From contig CALUHH010000004.1 of assembly GCA_944320385.1 (NCBI GenBank), positions 1 through 64,000 of the forward strand: a stretch of DNA of 64,000 nucleotides, read 5' to 3'. Source of the stretch: an uncultured Atopobiaceae bacterium. GTDB lineage: Bacteria; Actinomycetota; Coriobacteriia; Coriobacteriales; Atopobiaceae. The notes under the pieces were generated by a model. That model saw nothing but the letters and a program-made list of their open reading frames with translations, did not search any database and was not told the origin of the DNA. Below, in pieces: positions 27,913 through 36,908 of the stretch. Positions within the stretch are counted from its first letter, which is position 1. Every line of letters begins with the position of its first letter. The position numbers and the translations under genes are program-made.

Positions 27913-28804
27913 TGGCCTTCGCCCCCTTCCGGCCGATGAGGTGGATGATCAGGATGAAGATGAGCGACATGGCCAGCAGGATCAGGCCGAGCGACCACAG
28001 GGCGTGGTAGTAGACCGAGCCGGAGACCGCGTTGGAGAGGCCGGCCGTGAGCGCCGCCGTGAGCGTGGAGGCGGGGTCGAGAAGACCCATGGGCATCGAG
28101 CGCTCGACGCCGCCGATGACCATCTGGACGGCGAGGGTCTCGCCGAAGGCGCGGGTCATGCCCAGGATGACGGCCGTCATGAGCGAGGGCAGGGCGCTCT
28201 TGAGCACGACGTGCCAGGTGGTCTGCCAGCGGGTGCAGCCCAGAGCGTAGGAGCCCTCGCGATACTGGTTGGGCACGGCGCGCAGGGCGTCCATGGAGAG
28301 CGTGGTGATCGTGGGGAGGATCATGATGGCGAGCACGAGCGAGCCGGAGAGGATGCCGGCGCCGGTGGGCGCAGCGTCACCGAAGATCGCCTTGATGAGC
28401 GCGTTGATCACGTAGAGGCCCAGGACGCCGTAGACGACCGACGGGATACCCACGAGCAGCTCGATGAACGGCTGGAAGACGCGGCGGCCAAAGGACGGGG
28501 CGACCTCGACGACGAAGATCGCCGATCCGATGGCCACGGGCAGGGCGAAGGCGGTCGAGAGCAGCGTGACGGCGAAGGAACCCACGATCATGGGCAGCGC
28601 GCCATAGCGCTCCTGCTCGGGGATCCAGTTCTGGCCGAAGAAGAAGTCAATCGGGTTGAGGCCGTCGACGAAGAACGTGGTGAGGCCCTGCTGGGCCACC
28701 ATGAAGATCAGCGTGACGACGACGAGCGCGACGAGCGCGACGCAGAACCCGGTGACGCCCAGTCCGATGTTCTCGAGCCTCCGCTTGGGCATGAGGTTTG
28801 CCAT
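27905..28804 (-). CDS. pstC: Phosphate ABC transporter permease PstC
   Basis: 299-residue permease partner of PstA, six predicted helices. Family sequences include LPVAIGSAIFVVEVAP, LLVGIPSVVYGVLGLYV and the coupling motif REGSYALGCTRWQTTWHVVL. It follows pstS after a 74-base gap that holds a hairpin, and overlaps pstA by eight bases. Confidence 0.96.
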   Translation of the reverse strand: MANLMPKRRLENIGLGVTGFCVALVALVVVTLIFMVAQQGLTTFFVDGLNPIDFFFGQNWIPEQERYGALPMIVGSFAVTLLSTAFALPVAIGSAIFVVEVAPSFGRRVFQPFIELLVGIPSVVYGVLGLYVINALIKAIFGDAAPTGAGILSGSLVLAIMILPTITTLSMDALRAVPNQYREGSYALGCTRWQTTWHVVLKSALPSLMTAVILGMTRAFGETLAVQMVIGGVERSMPMGLLDPASTLTAALTAGLSNAVSGSVYYHALWSLGLILLAMSLIFILIIHLIGRKGAKANG

Positions 28805-28832
28805 ATGGAGGAGCCTTTCTCGTCAAGGGAAC

Positions 28833-28860
28833 GGCGGCGCCCCCGGGAGGGGACGCCGCC
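28833..28860 (-). promoter_or_regulatory. Intercistronic hairpin between pstS and pstC
   Basis: GGCGGCGTCCCC pairs with GGGGCGCCGCC-type bases around a short loop on the transcript, with no T-run. Such hairpins between a binding-protein gene and its permease genes commonly allow more binding protein than permease to be made; inferred here. Confidence 0.55.
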
Positions 28861-28878
28861 GCAGGGAGGAAACCGAAG

Positions 28879-29829
28879 CTAGGCGGCGGTGACGTTGCCG
28901 TCGGCGTCCTTCTTGACCTTCATGTCGCCCATGGGGATGAAGCCCTCCTCCACGACCGTGGCCGCGAAGTCATCGGAAAGCATGAACTCGATGAAGGCCT
29001 TGGTCACGGCAGCCGTGGACTCGTCCTCGTCCTCGCGGGTGTACATGTGCTCGTACGCCCAGATGGTGAAGTCGCCGGACTCGACGTTTTCCTGCGTGGG
29101 CTCGACGCCGTCGACGGTGAGGGCCTTGATGCCGTCGTTCTCCATGTAGTTGAAGGCGACGTAGGAGATGGAGCCGGCGGTAGCGGCGACCTGCTCCACG
29201 ACGGTGCCCGAGGAGTCGACCTCGGCGACCGGGCGGAAGCTGTCCGGGGCGACCTCGCCGCCGAGGACGGCGGCCTCGAAGGTGGCGCGGGTGCCGGAGC
29301 CGGCCTCGCGCTGGATGACCTGGATGGTGCCGGCGGTGCCGCCGAGGTCGGCCCAGTCGGTGATCTCGCCGAGGAAGATGCCCTTGAGCTGCTCGGTGGT
29401 GATGTCGGTGACGTCGACGTCGGCGTTCACGATCGGGCCCATGCCCACGATGCAGACCTGGTTGTCGACGAGGCCCTCGAGCTGGTCGGCCTCGAGCTTC
29501 TCCTCGGCAAAGACGTCGGAGCGGCCGATCTGGACGGAGCCCTCGGCGACCTGCGAGAGGCCCTGGCCGGAGCCGCCGCCGGAGATGGCGACGGAGACGT
29601 CGGGGTTGGCGTCCTGGAAGGCGTCGCGGGCCTTCTCGACGAGCGGCTGGAAGGAGGTGGCGCCGGAGCAGGAGATGGAGCCGACGAGCGCGGCGCCCTC
29701 GGTGCCCTCGCCCTCGGTGCCCTCGGCGGCGGGCTCGGTGGAACCGTTGCAGGCGGCGAGGCCGGCGAGAGCGGCGGTGGCGCCAAAGGCACCGATGAAC
29801 TGACGACGCGAGAGATCGAACTTGGACAT
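28879..29829 (-). CDS. pstS: Phosphate-binding lipoprotein PstS
   Basis: 316-residue substrate-binding protein on the outer face of the membrane, first gene of the pst operon. The N-terminus combines a Tat-type motif (DLSRRQFIGAFG) with a lipobox (LAGLAAC), implying export folded and lipid attachment to Cys. Phosphate-site segments are GSISCSGATSFQPLVEKARD, SGGGSGQGLSQV and REAGSGTRATFE. A low-complexity EGTEGEGTEG linker follows the lipobox. AAAGGAT precedes the start. Probably under the repeats at 29955. Confidence 0.96.
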   Translation of the reverse strand: MSKFDLSRRQFIGAFGATAALAGLAACNGSTEPAAEGTEGEGTEGAALVGSISCSGATSFQPLVEKARDAFQDANPDVSVAISGGGSGQGLSQVAEGSVQIGRSDVFAEEKLEADQLEGLVDNQVCIVGMGPIVNADVDVTDITTEQLKGIFLGEITDWADLGGTAGTIQVIQREAGSGTRATFEAAVLGGEVAPDSFRPVAEVDSSGTVVEQVAATAGSISYVAFNYMENDGIKALTVDGVEPTQENVESGDFTIWAYEHMYTREDEDESTAAVTKAFIEFMLSDDFAATVVEEGFIPMGDMKVKKDADGNVTAA

Positions 29830-29954
29830 GAACGTATCCTTTCCCGTGGATGTGGCCCAACCCAAGGGGGCAGGACCGGTTCGCTTGCATCCTAGGTTCT
29901 TCTCGCCTGCCGCCGCGGCCTCGTCGCCCACCCATTACGGGAGCCTGACCGTGG

Positions 29955-29983
29955 CTTACACGTGGCTTACAGAGCGCCTTACA
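29955..29983 (-). promoter_or_regulatory. Candidate Pho box upstream of pstS
   Basis: TGTAAG (CTTACA on the plus strand) occurs at 29955, 29966 and 29978, direct repeats 11 and 12 bp apart, which is the spacing at which PhoB-type dimers contact DNA. It lies about 125-155 bases before the pstS start. A further TTTGTAAGC in the opposite orientation follows near 29995. The adjacent operon encodes a PhoB-type regulator. Confidence 0.6.
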
Positions 29984-30095
29984 ATTGCGCCCCCGTTTGT
30001 AAGCTGCCGTTCGCCGGATGCCTCGAGCTGGCAAAACCACCGTTCGCCGGGTCATTACATTTGTGTCCGGCCCGCCCTTGATGATGTTTTTGTTC

Positions 30096-30152
30096 GGTAC
30101 CGAGACGTTAATCGCACGGTACCTTGAAATCTCCCGCAAACCGTCGCACAAT
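30096..30152 (+). promoter_or_regulatory. Promoter of ABC exporter 1 with two GGTACC sites
   Basis: TTGAAA (30124), a 17-base spacer and CACAAT (30147) form a good sigma-70-type promoter. CGGTACC occurs directly before the -35 box and again 22 bases upstream (30096, 30118). The block GCAYGGTACCTTGAMATC is shared with the marR promoter at 34501, suggesting one regulator for both exporters. The rest of the 346-bp gap between pstS and this gene holds the Pho repeats and one CGAGAAGAAC copy (29896). Confidence 0.6.
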
Positions 30153-30175
30153 GACCCGTTGTCGAAAGGAGTCAT

Positions 30176-32023
30176 ATGCACAAGAAGACAAAGGAGCTCG
30201 GGCTCAGCGGGCGCGACGTCGTCCGCACGCTCACCAAGAGCCTCCGAGAGTTCAAGGCGCCCTCGGTCGCCACGCCGATCATCGTGTCGGGCGAGGTCGT
30301 CATGGAGGTGGCGATCCCGTTTGTGACCGCACAGCTCATCAACTCGATCCAGGCCGGGGCGGGCCTGCCCCAGCTGCTCCCCTACGCGGGGGTGCTCGTC
30401 CTCATGGCGCTCGCGTCGCTCGCCTTTGGCATCGGCGCCGGCATCACGTGCAGCCAGGCGTCGTGCGGCTTCGCCATGAACCTGCGCCACGACGTCTTCG
30501 CCGCGGTGCAGCGCTTCTCGTTCGCCAACATCGACCAGTTCTCGTCGAGCTCGCTCGTGACGCGCCTCACCACCGACATCACCAACGTGCAGCTCGCCTA
30601 CATGATGGTCATCCGCACGGCCATCCGCTGCCCGTTTCTGCTGCTCGCGGGCATCGTCATGGCCTTCATCATGGCCGGGCCGCTCGCGCTGGTGTTCGTG
30701 GTCATCGTGCCGGTCCTGGGCTTTGGCCTGTTCAAGGTCGTGCGCACCGTCCACCCGATCTTCCGCTCGGTCTTCCACAAGTACGACGCGCTCAACGAGT
30801 CCATCGAGGAGAACGTCACCGGCATGCGCGACGTCAAGAGCTACGTGCGCCAGGACTATGAGAAGGAGAAGTTCGGCCGCGCCGCGCAGGACGTCTGCGC
30901 CGACTTCACCCGCGCCGAGAAGATCCTCGCGCTCAACACGCCGATGATGAACCTCGCCGTGTACACGGTCTTTGCCGTGGTGCTGCAGTTCGGCAGCTAC
31001 CTCATCATCTCCAGCCGCGGCGAGCTGCTCAACGTGGGCCAGCTCTCGGCGCTGACCACCTACGGCTTCATGATCCTCATGGCGCTCATGATGGTCTCCA
31101 TGGTCTTCGCCATGATCACGATGGCGCAGGAGAGCGCCGAGCGCATCTGCGAGGTCCTCACGACCGAGCCCACGATCAAGAACCCCGCGCACCCCGAGAC
31201 CGAGATGCGCGACGGCTCGATCGACTTCGACAACGTGACGTTCAAGTACTCCGAGAAGGCGGAGCACCGCGCGCTGGCCGAGATCGACCTGCATATCAAG
31301 AGCGGCGAGACCATCGGCATCATGGGCGGCACGGGCTCGGCCAAGACCTCTCTGGTGAACCTCATCAGCCGCCTCTACGACGTGACCGAGGGCTCGGTCA
31401 GGGTCGGCGGCGTCGACGTGCGCGACTACGACCTCGAGTTCCTGCGCAACAACGTCGCCGTGGTGCTGCAGAAGAACGTGCTCTTCTCGGGCACCATCAA
31501 GGAGAACCTGCGCTGGGGCAACCCGGACGCCACCTACGACGAGCTCGTGGAGGTCTGCAAGCTCGCCCAGGCCGACGAGTTCATCCAGGGCCTCCCCAAC
31601 AAGTACGACTACTACATCGAGCAGGGCGGCACCAACGTCTCCGGCGGCCAGAAGCAGCGCCTGTGCATCGCGCGCGCCCTCCTCAAGCGCCCCAAGGTGC
31701 TGATCCTCGACGACTCCACGAGCGCCGTCGACACCAAGACCGACGCGCTCATCCGCGAGGGCCTCAAGACCTACCTGCCCGAGGCCACCAAGATCATCAT
31801 CGCCCAGCGCACGAGCTCGGTTCAGGACGCCGACCGCATCCTGGTGCTGGACAACGGTCACATCGCGGGCCTGGGCACCCACGACGAGCTCATGGAGAGC
31901 TGCCCGTTCTACCGCGACACCTACCTCGCCCAGAACCGCACGAGCCAGGAGGCCGAGAAGGACGACGAGCCCGCCGCCGCAACCGCCGCGCCCGCCGCGG
32001 CCGCGAAGGGAGGTGAGGCGTAA
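30176..32023 (+). CDS. Heterodimeric ABC exporter 1, degenerate-site subunit
   Basis: 615 residues: six-helix ABC-exporter membrane domain (~1-320) and nucleotide-binding domain (~330-590). The ATP site built from this chain is non-canonical: Walker A IMGGTGSAKTS has Ala before Lys, Walker B VLILDDSTSAVD has Asp in place of the catalytic Glu, and the switch His is Gln (IIAQRTSS). Its signature VSGGQKQR is normal. This pattern is typical of the degenerate half of heterodimeric exporters. The Ala/Lys-rich C-terminal tail contains AEKDDEP, from a CGAGAAGGAC copy. The stop overlaps the partner ATG (TAATG). Start follows GAAAGGAG. Substrate unknown; multidrug or peptide export is likely. Confidence 0.9.
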   Translation: MHKKTKELGLSGRDVVRTLTKSLREFKAPSVATPIIVSGEVVMEVAIPFVTAQLINSIQAGAGLPQLLPYAGVLVLMALASLAFGIGAGITCSQASCGFAMNLRHDVFAAVQRFSFANIDQFSSSSLVTRLTTDITNVQLAYMMVIRTAIRCPFLLLAGIVMAFIMAGPLALVFVVIVPVLGFGLFKVVRTVHPIFRSVFHKYDALNESIEENVTGMRDVKSYVRQDYEKEKFGRAAQDVCADFTRAEKILALNTPMMNLAVYTVFAVVLQFGSYLIISSRGELLNVGQLSALTTYGFMILMALMMVSMVFAMITMAQESAERICEVLTTEPTIKNPAHPETEMRDGSIDFDNVTFKYSEKAEHRALAEIDLHIKSGETIGIMGGTGSAKTSLVNLISRLYDVTEGSVRVGGVDVRDYDLEFLRNNVAVVLQKNVLFSGTIKENLRWGNPDATYDELVEVCKLAQADEFIQGLPNKYDYYIEQGGTNVSGGQKQRLCIARALLKRPKVLILDDSTSAVDTKTDALIREGLKTYLPEATKIIIAQRTSSVQDADRILVLDNGHIAGLGTHDELMESCPFYRDTYLAQNRTSQEAEKDDEPAAATAAPAAAAKGGEA

Positions 32024-34050
32024 TGGCAGCCAACAACAACTCCGCCGAGAACGTCCTCAAGAACGTGACCGGCTCCAACCAGCCCACCGAGCCCGAGCGC
32101 CTGCCCGAGCGCCAGAACGTCGCCGGCCGCCAGGTTGCCGACCAGCCCCGCCGCCGCGGCGGGCGCAGCAAGACCCTCGGCCGCCTCATCAAGATGCTCT
32201 TCTCGTTCTATCCCAAGATGCTGCCGCTCGTCATCGTCTGCATCGTGGTCTCCGCCGTCCTCTCGGCGCTGCCCGCCACATTCATGCAGCGCACGCTCGA
32301 GATCGTGACCGCCACCTGGCAGGACGGCGACTGGGAGGCCGTCGCCGGCAGCATAACCTCGCTCATTCTCACGCTCGTGGGCATCTACGCGGTCTCGCTC
32401 GTGCTCAACTTCACCTGGACGCGCGCCATGGCCGTCATCACGCAGGGCTCGCTCGAGAAGTTCCGCGAGCGCCTCTTCGGCCACATGCAGGACCTGCCGA
32501 TCAGCTACTTCGACCAGCACCAGCGCGGCGACATCATGAGCCACTACACCAACGACATCGACGCCCTGCGCCAGATGATCGGCCAGTCGCTGCCCAACAT
32601 CACGCTGACCATGGTCACCCTCGTCTCGGTCTTCTCGGTCATGATCTACTACAGCGTGTGGATGGCCATCGTCATCGTGGCGGGCGTGCTGTTCATGGGC
32701 TACATGACCAAGGTGCTCGGGTTGCGCTCCGCCCGCAACTTCGTGGCGCAGCAGCGCGAGATCGGCATCGTCGAGGGCCACATCGAGGAGGTCATGAACG
32801 GCCAGCGCGTCGTCAAGGTCTTCTGCCACGAGGACGCCGCGCAGGAGGACTTCGACGTGCGCAACCGCCGTCTCTACGAGGCGAGCCGCGCGGCGAACAT
32901 GTACACCAACACCCTCGGCCCCATCCTCATGAACCTCGGCAACCTGATCTACGTCATCGTGACCCTCGCGGGCGGCGTGTTCATCGAGGCCGGCGTGCCC
33001 AACCTCTCCATCTCGGGCCTGCCCTTCTCCATCGCCGTCACGGTGCCGTTCCTCAACATGACCAAGCAGTTCGCCGGCCAGATCGGCCAGATCTCCCAGC
33101 AGATCAACTCCGTCGTCATGGGCCTCGCCGGCGCAGAGCGCCTCTTCGAGCTCATGGACGAGCCGGTCGAGCAGGACGAGGGCTACGTCGAGCTCGTAGC
33201 CTGCACGATCGACCGCGACGGCACCGTCCACGAGTGCGACCGCCGCGCCGAGAACTGGGCCGGCCAGTGGGCGTGGCGCCACCCGCACGGGGACGGCTCG
33301 CTCACCTACATCCCGCTCGCTGGCGACGTGCGCCTCTTCGACGTCGACTTTGCCTACCGCAAGGGCCACACCGTCCTGCACGACGTGAGCGTCTGGGCCA
33401 AGCCGGGCGAGAAGATCGCCTTCGTCGGCGCCACCGGTGCGGGCAAGACCACGATCACCAACCTCATCAACCGCTTCTACGACATTGAGGACGGAAAGAT
33501 CCGCTACGACGGCATCAACGTCAACAAGATCAAGAAGAGCGACCTGCGTCGCTCGCTGGGCGTGGTGCTCCAGGACGTGAACCTGTTCACGGGCACCGTC
33601 ATGGACAACATCCGCTTTGGCCGCCTCGACGCCACCGACGAGGAGTGCATGGCCGCGGCGCGCCTCGTGGGCGCCGACGGCTTCATCAAGCGCCTGCCCG
33701 AGGGCTACCAGACGATGCTCTCCGACAACGGCTCCAACCTCTCCCAGGGCCAGCGCCAGCTGCTCTCCATCGCCCGCTGCGCCGTGGCCGACCCGCCCGT
33801 GATGATCCTCGACGAGGCCACGTCCTCGATCGACACCCACACCGAGGAGATCGTCCAGCGCGGCATGGACGCCCTCATGACCGGGCGCACCACCTTCGTC
33901 ATCGCGCACCGGCTCTCCACCGTGCGCAACTCCGACGCGATCATCGTCCTGGACCACGGCCGCATCATCGAGCGCGGCAGCCACGACGAGCTCATCGCCA
34001 AGAAGGGCACGTACTACCAGCTCTACACCGGGGCCTTCGAGCTCGAGTAA
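32023..34050 (+). CDS. Heterodimeric ABC exporter 1, catalytic-site subunit
   Basis: 675 residues. An N-terminal ~60-residue polar extension precedes six membrane helices; the NBD has a canonical Walker A (VGATGAGKTT), Walker B VMILDEATSSID and H-loop IAHRLST, but the signature is LSQGQRQ instead of LSGGQ, so it completes the degenerate site with its partner. Between membrane domain and NBD there is an unusual ~60-residue insertion (ELVACTIDRDGTVHECDRRA, then WAGQWAWRHPH), also present in exporter 2, of unknown function. Terminator directly downstream. Confidence 0.92.
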   Translation: MAANNNSAENVLKNVTGSNQPTEPERLPERQNVAGRQVADQPRRRGGRSKTLGRLIKMLFSFYPKMLPLVIVCIVVSAVLSALPATFMQRTLEIVTATWQDGDWEAVAGSITSLILTLVGIYAVSLVLNFTWTRAMAVITQGSLEKFRERLFGHMQDLPISYFDQHQRGDIMSHYTNDIDALRQMIGQSLPNITLTMVTLVSVFSVMIYYSVWMAIVIVAGVLFMGYMTKVLGLRSARNFVAQQREIGIVEGHIEEVMNGQRVVKVFCHEDAAQEDFDVRNRRLYEASRAANMYTNTLGPILMNLGNLIYVIVTLAGGVFIEAGVPNLSISGLPFSIAVTVPFLNMTKQFAGQIGQISQQINSVVMGLAGAERLFELMDEPVEQDEGYVELVACTIDRDGTVHECDRRAENWAGQWAWRHPHGDGSLTYIPLAGDVRLFDVDFAYRKGHTVLHDVSVWAKPGEKIAFVGATGAGKTTITNLINRFYDIEDGKIRYDGINVNKIKKSDLRRSLGVVLQDVNLFTGTVMDNIRFGRLDATDEECMAAARLVGADGFIKRLPEGYQTMLSDNGSNLSQGQRQLLSIARCAVADPPVMILDEATSSIDTHTEEIVQRGMDALMTGRTTFVIAHRLSTVRNSDAIIVLDHGRIIERGSHDELIAKKGTYYQLYTGAFELE

Positions 34051-34071
34051 GCCCTGGCCGCGTGTTCCGTC

Positions 34072-34139
34072 CGCCCCGCCCCGTTCCCGCGAGAAGCGCG
34101 CCCTGCGAGCCTTCTCCTCGGAGCGGGGCGGGGCCTTTT
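34072..34139 (+). terminator. Terminator of exporter 1 operon
   Basis: CCCCGCCCCG (34074) pairs with CGGGGCGGGG (34124), followed by CCTTTTG; the loop contains a further GAGAAG/CTTCTC stem. The same structure follows exporter 2. Confidence 0.8.
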
Positions 34140-34156
34140 GAGCCGCGGGGCTCCCC

Positions 34157-34305
34157 GTTGTGCACACTTCCCTGCGTTGTGTACACTCGCCGGCGGTGTG
34201 CGCACTTCTCGTCAGCTCTTCTACCTGCGGATTTGCCGAGAAGGACATCGGGGGCAGTGTACACAACGCCGGGCGGCGTACACAACGCCGAGTTGTGCGC
34301 ACAAC
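34157..34305. repeat. 19-bp phased palindromic array E
   Basis: Left words start at 34157, 34176 and 34195 (GTTGTGCACAC, GTTGTGTACAC, GGTGTGCGCAC). Right, inverted words ending ACAAC end at 34267, 34286 and 34305. All intervals are exactly 19 bp. The core reads CTTCTCGTCAGCTCTTCTAC, then CTGCGGATTTGCCGAGAAGG. The surrounding ~100 bases on both sides are also shared with array F, so the block was duplicated with the exporter genes. The rest of the gap to marR holds a 10-mer copy (34358) and the promoter. Confidence 0.92.
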
Positions 34306-34500
34306 GGGGCGGGGCGGGCGGCCCCGCCGGACCGCGTGCGCGGAGTTGCGAGCCGACGTCCTTCTCGCTTGCCGCGCCTGTTTCCCGGGCGTGAGACCTA
34401 CCCCAAGCAAGAACCGCGCGCAACAGCGAGCTGTGAGGAAAAACCGGAGCGTCCGGACCCGTTGAGCGTCGCATCTCTCGTCCCCTTGAGCATATCGCAT

Positions 34501-34535
34501 GGTACCTTGACATCGCTTCGCCAAGGCTCCAAAGT
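34501..34535 (+). promoter_or_regulatory. Promoter of the marR-exporter 2 operon
   Basis: TTGACA (34507), 17-base spacer, CAAAGT (34530); GGTACC directly abuts the -35 box as in the exporter 1 promoter. Overlap of GGTACC with the -35 region suits repression by the MarR protein encoded next; inferred. Confidence 0.55.
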
Positions 34536-34578
34536 GTTGGGTGAAGTGCACATTTTGATTGAAGGGAAGGAGGCTGCC

Positions 34579-35061
34579 GTGTGTGATTCGGGGGACAAGG
34601 CCAGCGAGCCGAGCACCGAGCTGCGCATCATGCGCAACTTCGGCTACTTTGGCTACTACCTCCACGTCCACTGGGGCGGTCGAAACGGCAAGCAGCACAT
34701 ACTCGTGGAGCTTCTCGCCAACGGTTCGGAGATGACGCAGCGCGAGCTGCAGGAGGCCTCGTGCATCACCTCCGCCTCGCTCTCCGAGGTCATCGCAAAG
34801 CTCGAGGCCGAGGGGCTCGTCACCCGCAAGCGCTCCGAGACGGACCGACGCCAGCTCACGGTCACCCTCACGCCCGAGGGCACCGACCGCGCCCGCGAGG
34901 TCCTGCGCACGCGCAGGGAGTTCGAGGGCCGCGCCTTCGACTGCCTCGAGCCCTCCGAGCGCGAGCGCCTCGCCGAGACGCTCGACCGCATCGCGGCGCG
35001 CTGGGAGGAGCTCGAGCGGGGCGAGAAGGACCTGAAGACCGAGAAGGGAGATGGGAGATGA
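34579..35061 (+). CDS. MarR-family transcriptional regulator
   Basis: 160 residues. Winged helix-turn-helix: MTQRELQEASCITSASLSEV as the HTH, EGLVTRKRSETDRRQLTVTL as the wing with the characteristic DxRR. GTG start chosen because GAAGGAGG precedes it by five bases. Its stop overlaps the exporter start (ATGA), so it is co-expressed with exporter 2 and probably represses it, and perhaps exporter 1 through the shared promoter block. The ligand is likely a drug or other compound exported by the pumps. The C-terminal GEKD comes from a CGAGAAGGAC copy. Confidence 0.92.
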   Translation: MCDSGDKASEPSTELRIMRNFGYFGYYLHVHWGGRNGKQHILVELLANGSEMTQRELQEASCITSASLSEVIAKLEAEGLVTRKRSETDRRQLTVTLTPEGTDRAREVLRTRREFEGRAFDCLEPSERERLAETLDRIAARWEELERGEKDLKTEKGDGR

Positions 35062-36908
35062 GCATCCTTCCTCAGAAGCCCGTCATGGACCAGGAGTTCG
35101 TGAAGACCGCCGCGCACGTGGGCTACGGCACCGTCGGCCGCAAGCTCATGGGCAGCGTGCGCGAGTACAAGCGCGCGGCCGTCCTCACTCCCCTGCTCGT
35201 CCTCGGCGAGGTCGTCTTTGAGGTCATGATCCCGCTGTTCACCGCCGACCTCATCGACGCCATCAAGGCCGGCGCGGACCTGGGCGAGATCGTCTCGACG
35301 GGCGCCGTCCTCGCGATCATGGCCCTCATCTCGCTCGCCTTTGGCGCGGCGGCGGGCCTCACGTGCGCCAAGGCGTCCACCGGCTTTGCCAAGAACCTCC
35401 GCAAGGACATGTTCTACAACATCCAGACCTTCTCGTTTGCCGTGATCGACCGCTTCTCGAGCTCCTCGCTCGTGACGCGCATCACGACCGACGTCATGAA
35501 CGTGCAGATGGCCTACATGATGCTCATCCGCACCGCGGTCCGCTCGCCGTTCATGCTCGTGCTCGCCTTCATCGCCGCCTACAGCATGGCGGGGTGGCTC
35601 GCGCTCGTGTTCGTGGTCATCATCCCGGTGCTCGCGCTCGCCCTCTTCGGCGTCATTCGCAAGGTCGTCCCGGTCTTCCGGCGCATCTTCCGCAAGTACG
35701 ACGCCCTGAACGAGCGCGCCGAGGAGAACCTCGCCGGCATCCGCGTGGTCAAGTCCTACGTCCGCGAAGACTACGAGAAGCAGAAGTACGAGCGCGCCGC
35801 CACCGAGGTCCAGAACGACTTCACCTACGCCGAGCGCATCCTCGCCCTCAACGCGCCGATCATGAACTTCTGCGTCTACACCGTCATGGTCTTCGTGATC
35901 TACGCGGGCTCCTACGCGATCGTCTCCACCCGCGGCGAGCTGCTCGACGTGGGCCAGTTCTCGTCGCTGATCACCTACGGCTTCATGATGCTCATGCAGC
36001 TCATGATGCTCTCGATGATCTTCGCCCAGGTGGTCATGAGCGAGGAGAACGCACGCCGCATCTACGAGGTCCTCGACGCCAAGACCACGATCGACCAGCC
36101 CGACGACCCCGTGACCGAGGTCGCCGACGGCTCGATCGACTTCGACGGCGTGGGCTTCTCCTACAGCGGCGACAAGGACCGCGAGGCCCTGCGCGACATC
36201 GACCTGCACATCAGAAGCGGAGAGGTCGTCGGCATCATCGGGTCCACGGGCTCGGCCAAGACCTCGCTGGTCCAGCTCATCCCGCGCCTCTACGACGTCA
36301 CGGAGGGCTCCGTGCGCGTGGGCGGGCGCGACGTGCGCGACTACGACCTCGAGACCCTGCGCGACGCCGTGGCCATGGTGCTCCAGAAGAACGTGCTCTT
36401 CTCGGGGACCATCGCCGAGAACCTGCGCTGGGGCAACGAGAGCGCAACCGACGAGGAGGTAGTCGAGGCGGCGCGCCTGGCGCAGGCCGACGAGTTCGTC
36501 CAGACCTTCCCCGACAAGTACGACACCTACATCGAGCAGGGCGGCACCAACGTCTCCGGCGGCCAGAAGCAGCGCCTGTGCATCGCGCGCGCCCTGCTCA
36601 AGAAGCCCAAGATCCTCATCCTCGACGACTCCACGAGCGCCGTCGACACCAAGACGGACCGCCTGATCCGCGAGGGCTTCCGCAACTACCTGCCCGAGAC
36701 GACCAAGCTCATCATCGCGCAGCGCACCTCGAGCGTCGAGGACGCCGACCGCATCGTGGTCATGGACTCCGGGCGCATCAACGACATCGGCACCCACGAC
36801 GAGCTGCTGCGCAGAAACGCCATCTACCGCGAGGTCTACCTCTCGCAGAACAAGCAGAGCCACGACGAGCGCGAGCTCGGCGAGCTGGAGGTGAGCGCCG
36901 ATGAGTAG
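35058..36908 (+). CDS. Heterodimeric ABC exporter 2, degenerate-site subunit
   Basis: 616 residues, paralogue of the 30176 product throughout. Same non-canonical site: IIGSTGSAKTS (Ala in Walker A), ILILDDSTSAVD (Asp for Glu), IIAQRTSS (Gln for His), with a normal VSGGQKQR signature. The shared deviations show the duplication happened after the site degenerated. Overlaps marR by four bases and its partner by eight. Lacks the Ala-rich C-terminal tail of its paralogue. Confidence 0.9.
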   Translation: MSILPQKPVMDQEFVKTAAHVGYGTVGRKLMGSVREYKRAAVLTPLLVLGEVVFEVMIPLFTADLIDAIKAGADLGEIVSTGAVLAIMALISLAFGAAAGLTCAKASTGFAKNLRKDMFYNIQTFSFAVIDRFSSSSLVTRITTDVMNVQMAYMMLIRTAVRSPFMLVLAFIAAYSMAGWLALVFVVIIPVLALALFGVIRKVVPVFRRIFRKYDALNERAEENLAGIRVVKSYVREDYEKQKYERAATEVQNDFTYAERILALNAPIMNFCVYTVMVFVIYAGSYAIVSTRGELLDVGQFSSLITYGFMMLMQLMMLSMIFAQVVMSEENARRIYEVLDAKTTIDQPDDPVTEVADGSIDFDGVGFSYSGDKDREALRDIDLHIRSGEVVGIIGSTGSAKTSLVQLIPRLYDVTEGSVRVGGRDVRDYDLETLRDAVAMVLQKNVLFSGTIAENLRWGNESATDEEVVEAARLAQADEFVQTFPDKYDTYIEQGGTNVSGGQKQRLCIARALLKKPKILILDDSTSAVDTKTDRLIREGFRNYLPETTKLIIAQRTSSVEDADRIVVMDSGRINDIGTHDELLRRNAIYREVYLSQNKQSHDERELGELEVSADE

